Made by a program: the position numbers and the translations under genes. Source: Mixta theicola (GTDB lineage: Bacteria; Pseudomonadota; Gammaproteobacteria; Enterobacterales; Enterobacteriaceae). Taken from it: 64,000 bases of DNA. Each line of letters begins with the position of its first letter. The first letter of the stretch is position 1. The stretch covers positions 62,001 to 126,000 of the forward strand of contig NZ_NWUO01000011.1 of the NCBI RefSeq assembly GCF_002895925.1. Reading direction: 5' to 3'. Below are positions 58,723 to 64,000 of this stretch, piece after piece. The notes beneath the pieces were generated by a model that did no database searches, was not told the origin of the DNA, and worked only from the letters and a program-made list of their open reading frames with translations.

Positions 58723-59245
58723 ATGGGATTGAAAAGAGGTGGTTTACGCCTGATGACACCAGGTGAAATTAACTTATCACAACAATTGTATGGTCAATCA
58801 ATTTAATATAATAATGTTTGGGTACATCACGGTAGTTTCCTGCCTTTTGGTATGCAAGAAAACAATACGGCAATGACGCCAGCAGGTGAGATATGGTTTG
58901 AAACTAATATATATCGCGATGATTATGCTTATAGTTCTGTTGATCTACAACATCTCTTTATGCATGAAATGATGCATGTCTGGCAGAAGCAAAAGGGAAT
59001 GAATGTTGTAATGCGAGGTCTGTTCTCATGGGCGGCTGATTACAATTATAGGTTGAACAAAACCAGGTTAGATGATTACTCAATGGAACAACAAGCTTCG
59101 ATCGTTGCTGATTACTGGTTGCTCACATAGCACGGATTTAATAATTATTCCTATATTATTAAATACCAAAGACTATGATCGTGATGAGGATTATAATAAT
59201 CTGGTTGAAAAATATAAGAAAATATTAAGGAATTTCCCGATATGA
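58723..59245 (+). pseudogene. Disrupted Rhs/Vgr-associated HExxH zincin-like protein
   Basis: A frame beginning ATG 58723 after GGGAGG gives LMTPGEINLSQQLYGQS, then hits TAA at 58804-58806. The same frame resumes (NNVWVHHGSFLPFGMQ, NTAMTPAGEIWFET) through the zinc motif HEMMH at 58963-58977 to TAG at 59128. Beyond, the frame reads HGFNNYSYIIKYQ, then a one-base shift near 59173 restores a frame ending TGA 59243-59245, which overlaps the next gene as ATGA. This layout matches small proteins often annotated as Rhs/Vgr-related and found beside T6SS genes. A single frameshift at 59128 instead of nonsense plus shift is an alternative reading. The 92-codon piece from ATG 58852 could still be translated. 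Confidence 0.75.
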
Positions 59246-59589
59246 AAAAAATCATGTTGCTTTTTTTACTTATTTTAGCATCCTGCGGATCGGGTGATAA
59301 ATTACAATTTAATCTACCTGGTGACGCCAATATTACGTTAAACTCGATTTGTATTAACGCAAAATCAGGCGAGATATTATCTTACTATTTGCTAAGCTCT
59401 TCGGTTAATCAGTATAAAAAACCACTTTCAATGGAAGATGACATACAGAAATTTTACCCCAATATGTGTGTTTTTAGCAGGTTTGAAAAGAATGAAAGCT
59501 ACACGCTCATTTATATCCTCGACCAAAAGAAATACCGGGTAGAATTCAGGGTGGATCACGAAGGGAATATCATAAAAAAGTTTAGGTGA
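59242..59589 (+). CDS. Periplasmic lipoprotein resembling T6SS immunity proteins
   Basis: Intact 115-residue lipoprotein gene. The signal peptide MKKIMLLFLLILASC ends in a lipobox with Cys15, and Gly16 rather than Asp at +2 does not predict inner-membrane retention. The pattern (early Cys, GEILSYYLLSS, later Cys in PNMCVFSRF, YTLIYILDQKKYRVEF) fits the enterobacterial family annotated as putative T6SS immunity periplasmic lipoprotein. This is from memory. It begins with ATGA overlapping the broken HExxH gene, so the two were an operon. Confidence 0.68.
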   Translation: MKKIMLLFLLILASCGSGDKLQFNLPGDANITLNSICINAKSGEILSYYLLSSSVNQYKKPLSMEDDIQKFYPNMCVFSRFEKNESYTLIYILDQKKYRVEFRVDHEGNIIKKFR

Positions 59590-59741
59590 ACTCTTGTGTT
59601 GTGCTGAGCTAATAAGTTCAGAAAAAAATAACCGCATTGTGCCTGGTCGTAAGTATACCCTTGAATCAGGCACAGGCTAATATCCTGTGTTATTGATAGT
59701 AATATAACGAAGCTATTAATCCATACACAATAAAAAGGCGC

Positions 59742-60245
59742 TTACAGCGCCTTTAACATCCGTACTTCGCAATCGTCGTGGCCGGTGCAGCCGAGCGGGC
59801 CATCAATATGCTGAAAGCCCAGCTTTTCATACAGGCGAATCGCCTGTGTCAGGCTGGCGGTGGTTTCCAGATAGCAGCGCTTAAAGCCTTGCTCGCGGGC
59901 GAAATCCAGCGCCTGCAACGCCAGACGATGCGCTATGCCCCGGCCGCGCAGCTGCGGCAGGAAATACATCTTTTGCAGCTCGCAAATATCCGGATCACTG
60001 CACTGCAGAGGCGCAACGCCGCCGCCGCCGACAATATTGCCATCCAGCTCAATAACCCAGTAGGCGCTATTCTGCTCGCTATACAGTTCAAACAGCCGGT
60101 CCAGATTGGGATCGGAAACGGTATAGCCTTTATCGGCGGTCAGGCCAAACTCAGCGGATACGGTACGAATGACCTGCGCAATATACGGATTATCTGCCGC
60201 GCTAATAGGGCGAACGCGAAGCGAAGTGTCGGAAGCGATATTCAT
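59742..60245 (-). CDS. yjgM: GNAT-family N-acetyltransferase YjgM
   Basis: Acetyltransferase of 167 residues, close to E. coli YjgM through [33 protein letters not shown] and [14 protein letters not shown]. The acetyl-CoA loop is [10 protein letters not shown]. In E. coli yjgN lies between yjgM and valS. Here yjgM is 135 bases from valS with no yjgN. Confidence 0.92.
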   Translation of the reverse strand: MNIASDTSLRVRPISAADNPYIAQVIRTVSAEFGLTADKGYTVSDPNLDRLFELYSEQNSAYWVIELDGNIVGGGGVAPLQCSDPDICELQKMYFLPQLRGRGIAHRLALQALDFAREQGFKRCYLETTASLTQAIRLYEKLGFQHIDGPLGCTGHDDCEVRMLKAL

Positions 60246-60325
60246 ACGTCTGGCTCAGATTAAGAAAAGGAAAAAGAGTGTAATAACACCGCTTGCCGCC
60301 TGATGCAATGGCGGCGGGCGATAGC

Positions 60326-60361
60326 ATAAAAAAACCGTGGTCAGGTTGCCCTGCCACGGTC
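60326..60361 (-). terminator. Terminator after valS
   Basis: On the minus strand ACCGTGGCAGGG, a short loop, CCTGACCACGGT and a run of seven T. Confidence 0.85.
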
Positions 60362-60380
60362 GTTTTAACACTTCAGCAAA

Positions 60381-63236
60381 TTACAGCGCGGCAATAACGC
60401 TCTGCTGTTCAATCAGCTTAGCTTTACCCTGCTCCAGCTCCGCCATACGATCGCGCTCTTTCGCGACCACCGCTTCCGGCGCACGGGCAACGAAAGATTC
60501 GTTGGAGAGGCGAGAATCGATTTTTTCCATCTCGGCCTCCAGCTTCGCCAGCTCTTTCGCCAGACGATCCAGCTCCGCTTCCTTATCGACCAGACCGGCC
60601 ATCGGGATCAGCAGCTCGGCGCCATCCACCAGCTTAGTGACGGAAAGCGGGCCTTTCTCACCCTGCGCCAGCACGGTAATGTCGCTTAAACGCGCCATCG
60701 CCTGCAGGAAGTTACGGTTTTCGCTGACGCGACGCTGGGCATCCATGTTGGCGCCGCGCAACAGCAGCTCCAGCGGTTTACCCGGAGAGATATTCATCTC
60801 GGCACGGATATTACGCACCGCCACGATCGCCTGTTTCAGCCATTCCGTATCAGCCAACGCCGCATCGTCCGCCTGCGCTGCATCATAAGCCGGGAAAGGC
60901 TGCAGCATAATGGTATCGTCGCTGATGCCTTTCAGCACTTTTACACGCTGCCAGATGGTTTCAGTGATAAACGGAATAATCGGGTGCGCCAGACGCAGCA
61001 GCGCCTCCAGCACGGTAACCAGCGTATGACGCGTACCGCGCAGCTCCGCTTCCGAACCGTTATGCATAACCGGCTTGGTCAGCTCCAGATACCAGTCGCA
61101 GAACTGATTCCAGGTGAACTCATACAGAATGTTCGCGGCAATATCGAAACGATAGCTGTCCAGCGCTTCACGATACGCTTTCACCGTGTTGTTGAACTCC
61201 GCCAGGATCCAGCGATCGGCCAGCGACAGCACCATTTCGCCGCCGTTCTGGCCGCAGTCCTTCTCTTCGGTATTCATCAGCACAAAGCGGCTGGCGTTCC
61301 ACAGCTTATTACAGAAGTTGCGGTAGCCTTCCAGGCGCTTCATATCCCAGTTGATGTCGCGACCGGTAGAGGCCAGCGCCGCCAGAGTAAAGCGCAGAGC
61401 ATCGGTGCCCGCCGGCTCGATACCGTTCGGGAACTGTTTCTCGGTGCGCTTGCGGATTTTTTCTGCCAGCTGCGGCTGCATCATATTGCCGGTGCGTTTT
61501 TCCAGCAGCGCGTCGAGAGAAATGCCGTCCACCATATCCAGCGGATCGATGACGTTACCTTTCGATTTCGACATCTTCTGGCCTTCTTCATCGCGGATCA
61601 AACCGGTCATATAGACGGTTTTGAACGGCACCTGCGGCTTACCGTTTTCATCCTTCATAAAGTGCATGGTCAGCATGATCATGCGCGCAATCCAGAAGAA
61701 GATAATATCGAAGCCGCTGACCAGCACGCTGGTTGGATGGAAGGTGCGCAGCGCTTCGGTATTCTCTGGCCAGCCAAGGGTAGAGAAGGTCCACAGGCCG
61801 GAAGAGAACCAGGTATCCAGCACGTCATCGTCCTGATGCAGCTCAACGCTGGCGTCAAGCTGGTTTTCCGCGCGCACTTCTTCTTCACTGCGGCCAACGT
61901 AAACATTGCCCTGCGCGTCATACCAGGCAGGAATACGATGGCCCCACCACAGCTGACGAGAAATACACCAGTCCTGAATATCGCGCATCCAGGAGAAGTA
62001 CATATTTTCGTACTGCTTCGGCACGAACTGAATATCGCCGTTCTCAACCGCTTCAACCGCCACTTTTGCCAGCGGCGCGGTACGCACGTACCACTGATCG
62101 GTCAGCATCGGCTCGATCACCACGCCGCCGCGATCGCCGTAAGGCACGGTCAGATCATGGGCTTTCACCTCTTCCAGCAGGCCCAGCGCGTCAACGGCAG
62201 CGACGATCGCCTTACGCGCGGCAAAACGCTCCAGGCTGCGGAACTGTTCCGGCAGGGTGGTGGCGTAGACGTCGGTTTCTTCACCGTTGGTATCGTAAAC
62301 CTGCGCGCTGTCACGAATATCGCCATCGAAAGTCAGAATATTGATCATCGGCAGCTTATGACGACGGCCAACTTCATAGTCGTTGAAATCGTGCGCCGGG
62401 GTGATCTTCACGCAGCCGGTGCCTTTTTCCATATCCGCATGCTCATCGCCCACAATCGGGATGCGACGATCGACCAACGGCAGCACGATATATTTACCGA
62501 TCAGATCTTTATAACGCGGATCTTCCGGGTTAACCGCCACGCCGGTATCGCCCAGCAGAGTTTCCGGACGGGTAGTAGCGACCACCAGATAATCTTTACC
62601 GTCGGCGGTTTTCGCGCCGTCGGCCAGCGGATAGCGGATATGCCACATGGAACCTTTGGTTTCACGGTTTTCCACTTCCAGATCTGAAATGGCGGTGCGC
62701 AGCTTCGGATCCCAGTTGACCAGGCGTTTGCCACGGTAAATCAGGTTCTCTTTATACAGGCGAACAAACACCTCTTTCACCGCATTAGAGAGACCGTCAT
62801 CCATGGTGAAACGCTCGCGCTCCCAGTCTACGGAGTTACCGAGACGGCGCATCTGATTGGTGATCGTGCCGCCGGATTCCGCTTTCCACTGCCACACCTT
62901 ATCGATAAACGCATCGCGACCGTAGTCCTGACGCGTTTTTCCCTCTTCAGCGGCAATTTTGCGCTCTACAACCATCTGCGTGGCGATACCGGCGTGGTCG
63001 GTGCCGACCTGCCACAGGGTATTTTTCCCCTGCATGCGCTGGTAACGCACCATAGTATCCATAATGGTTTGCTGAAAGGCATGACCCATATGCAAGCTAC
63101 CGGTGACGTTCGGCGGCGGGATCATGATGCAGAAGCTTTCCTGGCGGGTATCGCCATTTGGTTTAAAGTAGCCCTGCTTTTCCCAATGCTCGTAAAGCGG
63201 CTGTTCGATCTCTTGCGGATTATATGTCTTTTCCAT
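60381..63236 (-). CDS. valS: Valyl-tRNA synthetase ValS
   Basis: Class I synthetase charging tRNA-Val, with a CP1 editing domain. It has 951 residues, the same as E. coli. The HIGH-type motif is [13 protein letters not shown] near 40-47, and KMSKSKGN is near 554. A C-terminal coiled-coil ([24 protein letters not shown]) binds tRNA. It starts 5 bases after holC. Confidence 0.97.
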   Translation of the reverse strand: MEKTYNPQEIEQPLYEHWEKQGYFKPNGDTRQESFCIMIPPPNVTGSLHMGHAFQQTIMDTMVRYQRMQGKNTLWQVGTDHAGIATQMVVERKIAAEEGKTRQDYGRDAFIDKVWQWKAESGGTITNQMRRLGNSVDWERERFTMDDGLSNAVKEVFVRLYKENLIYRGKRLVNWDPKLRTAISDLEVENRETKGSMWHIRYPLADGAKTADGKDYLVVATTRPETLLGDTGVAVNPEDPRYKDLIGKYIVLPLVDRRIPIVGDEHADMEKGTGCVKITPAHDFNDYEVGRRHKLPMINILTFDGDIRDSAQVYDTNGEETDVYATTLPEQFRSLERFAARKAIVAAVDALGLLEEVKAHDLTVPYGDRGGVVIEPMLTDQWYVRTAPLAKVAVEAVENGDIQFVPKQYENMYFSWMRDIQDWCISRQLWWGHRIPAWYDAQGNVYVGRSEEEVRAENQLDASVELHQDDDVLDTWFSSGLWTFSTLGWPENTEALRTFHPTSVLVSGFDIIFFWIARMIMLTMHFMKDENGKPQVPFKTVYMTGLIRDEEGQKMSKSKGNVIDPLDMVDGISLDALLEKRTGNMMQPQLAEKIRKRTEKQFPNGIEPAGTDALRFTLAALASTGRDINWDMKRLEGYRNFCNKLWNASRFVLMNTEEKDCGQNGGEMVLSLADRWILAEFNNTVKAYREALDSYRFDIAANILYEFTWNQFCDWYLELTKPVMHNGSEAELRGTRHTLVTVLEALLRLAHPIIPFITETIWQRVKVLKGISDDTIMLQPFPAYDAAQADDAALADTEWLKQAIVAVRNIRAEMNISPGKPLELLLRGANMDAQRRVSENRNFLQAMARLSDITVLAQGEKGPLSVTKLVDGAELLIPMAGLVDKEAELDRLAKELAKLEAEMEKIDSRLSNESFVARAPEAVVAKERDRMAELEQGKAKLIEQQSVIAAL

Positions 63237-63241
63237 TTCTG

Positions 63242-63712
63242 CTATGTCGTTTGCGGCTGTGGCGGGGTTGCCGTATTCAAGTGGAAGCCGACGCTGCGAT
63301 AGGCTTTATAGCGTTCACGCGCCTGCTGTTTCAAAGATTCTTCGCTCGGGACAAAGTCTATCACTTCATGGAAAGCGGTGGCAAAATCTGCAAACTGCGG
63401 CAGCAGGCTGATCAGCAGATCGCGCGGCGCGTTGCCCCGACGCTGCGGCCAGGCCAGCTCCACCGGCGCGCCATATTTCGGGCCTTCTCCGGCCAGATTA
63501 TGCGGGACGAAAGCGCTGGCGGGACGTTGCCACAGCGCCTCATCCAGGCGAATAGCCTGTTGCTCATCTTCACAGGCAATCAAAATTCGCTGGCCTTTAC
63601 GCCAGTGTTCAGCAGCAAGGTCGCAGGTCAGCCGCTCAACGGCGTTCAGACCATCCGCTGCGGCGCCTTGGCCCGGAACCTGCTCCAGAAGATAGAACGT
63701 TGCGTTTTTCAT
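63242..63712 (-). CDS. holC: DNA polymerase III chi subunit HolC
   Basis: Links the clamp loader to SSB. It has 156 residues (E. coli 147). The family match is [10 protein letters not shown] at the start, [20 protein letters not shown] and HNLAGEG in the middle. The extra residues are at the Pro/Gln-rich C-terminus. It lies between pepA and valS, the conserved order. Confidence 0.94.
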   Translation of the reverse strand: MKNATFYLLEQVPGQGAAADGLNAVERLTCDLAAEHWRKGQRILIACEDEQQAIRLDEALWQRPASAFVPHNLAGEGPKYGAPVELAWPQRRGNAPRDLLISLLPQFADFATAFHEVIDFVPSEESLKQQARERYKAYRSVGFHLNTATPPQPQTT

Positions 63713-63921
63713 GGTCTGGATTCTTTATGCGTGACAGAAAATTCCCCTTCCGGGCACCGACGCCGGAAGAAAAGGCACTTTACCATAAGTGAGTCAAAGT
63801 TTGCCTGCTCACCGCAAGGGGCGGCGGGCAATAGCGTACCCTGGCAGATCGGCAAAGATGAACTGCCTGGGTACGCGGTCGCGTTCAGGCGCTTGCCGGG
63901 CTAATCGACTCGCCGCGAAGC

Positions 63922-63956
63922 AAAAAAAATCCCTGGTGTTTAAGCCAGGGATTGTT
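63922..63956 (-). terminator. Terminator after pepA
   Basis: On the minus strand ATCCCTGG, CTTAAACA loop, CCAGGGAT, then TTTTTTT. The 259-base gap 63713-63971 holds it and no gene. Confidence 0.88.
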
Positions 63957-63971
63957 TGTTGCGCGGGCGGC

Positions 63972-64000
63972 TTAATCGTCGCCGTTCAGTCCGGCGCGGT
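63972..64000 (-). CDS. pepA: Leucyl aminopeptidase PepA (last codons only)
   Basis: Only the last nine codons and the stop lie in the window: ...RAGLNGDD then TAA at 63972-63974. This matches the C-terminus of PepA (E. coli ends RAGFNGEE), and pepA precedes holC and valS in enterics. The rest of the gene is beyond the right edge. Confidence 0.7.

Noticed and set aside
58701-58767. Short frame MKSKQGGIYG starting at 58701
   Set aside because: Different frame from the HExxH gene, 22 codons, and the GGGAGG site fits the ATG at 58723 instead.
60984-62687. Long open frame (567 codons) on the plus strand opposite valS
   Set aside because: Shadow of valS codon usage, with no recognisable domain.

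Overview
The window is a 64 kb stretch of enterobacterial chromosome, about 54 kb of it core genome. Nearly every protein can be read against its Escherichia coli counterpart at similar length. Gene content and order (miaE beside rraB, pmrAB behind dacB, no yhbE between rpmA and obgE, a GH20 hexosaminidase where treB/treR/mgtA sit in E. coli) point to a non-Escherichia member of the Enterobacterales. Erwiniaceae (Pantoea, Erwinia or Mixta) is my best guess, from gene content only. There is no rRNA, CRISPR array, intact prophage or intact insertion sequence.

Left block, 1-45.44 kb, corresponds to the E. coli lptC-to-yraR neighbourhood. It starts with KDO and LPS export genes (lptC partial, kdsC, kdsD, then yrbG). 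The Mla phospholipid-transport operon mlaFEDCB follows, then ibaG and murA. After sfsB and ispB come rplU-rpmA-obgE. An iron-enterobactin module is inserted at 11.8-16.3 kb: fepB on one side, divergent fes and fepA on the other, with two Fur boxes. It is followed by dacB-pmrA-pmrB on the minus strand. Then come greA, yhbY, rlmE-ftsH, folP-glmM, secG-leuU, metY-rimP-nusA-infB-rbfA-truB, rpsO, pnp, nlpI and deaD, the transcription/translation/RNA-decay core. The block ends with yhbW, the anaerobic ubiquinone genes ubiUV and ubiT, and the yhbS-yhbQ-yhbP-yhbO-yraR group.

Right block, 45.5-64 kb, corresponds to the E. coli nrdG-to-pepA neighbourhood. It holds the anaerobic ribonucleotide reductase nrdDG under tandem NrdR boxes and an FNR-like site. 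Next are treC without treB or treR, a secreted GH20 beta-N-acetylhexosaminidase, ridA, and pyrBI with a pyrL leader and attenuator. argI with tandem ARG boxes, rraB and miaE follow. An AT-rich accessory island occupies 57.4-59.7 kb, and then yjgM, valS, holC and the last codons of pepA complete the block.

The only clearly accessory part is the island at 57.4-59.7 kb. It contains two small membrane-protein genes, a palindromic element with ERIC-type ends but a different core, a disrupted gene for a small HExxH protein of the Rhs/Vgr-associated type, and an intact periplasmic lipoprotein gene that overlaps it by ATGA and resembles T6SS immunity lipoproteins. I read it as the remains of a type VI secretion effector-immunity cargo. 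Apart from this I see no convincing undescribed system.

Other points of interest are an ERIC element that supplies the rlmE stop codon, short genes missed by length cut-offs (pyrL, a yrbN-like peptide), preserved RNA regulatory structures ahead of rpsO and pnp, and several overlapping convergent gene ends.
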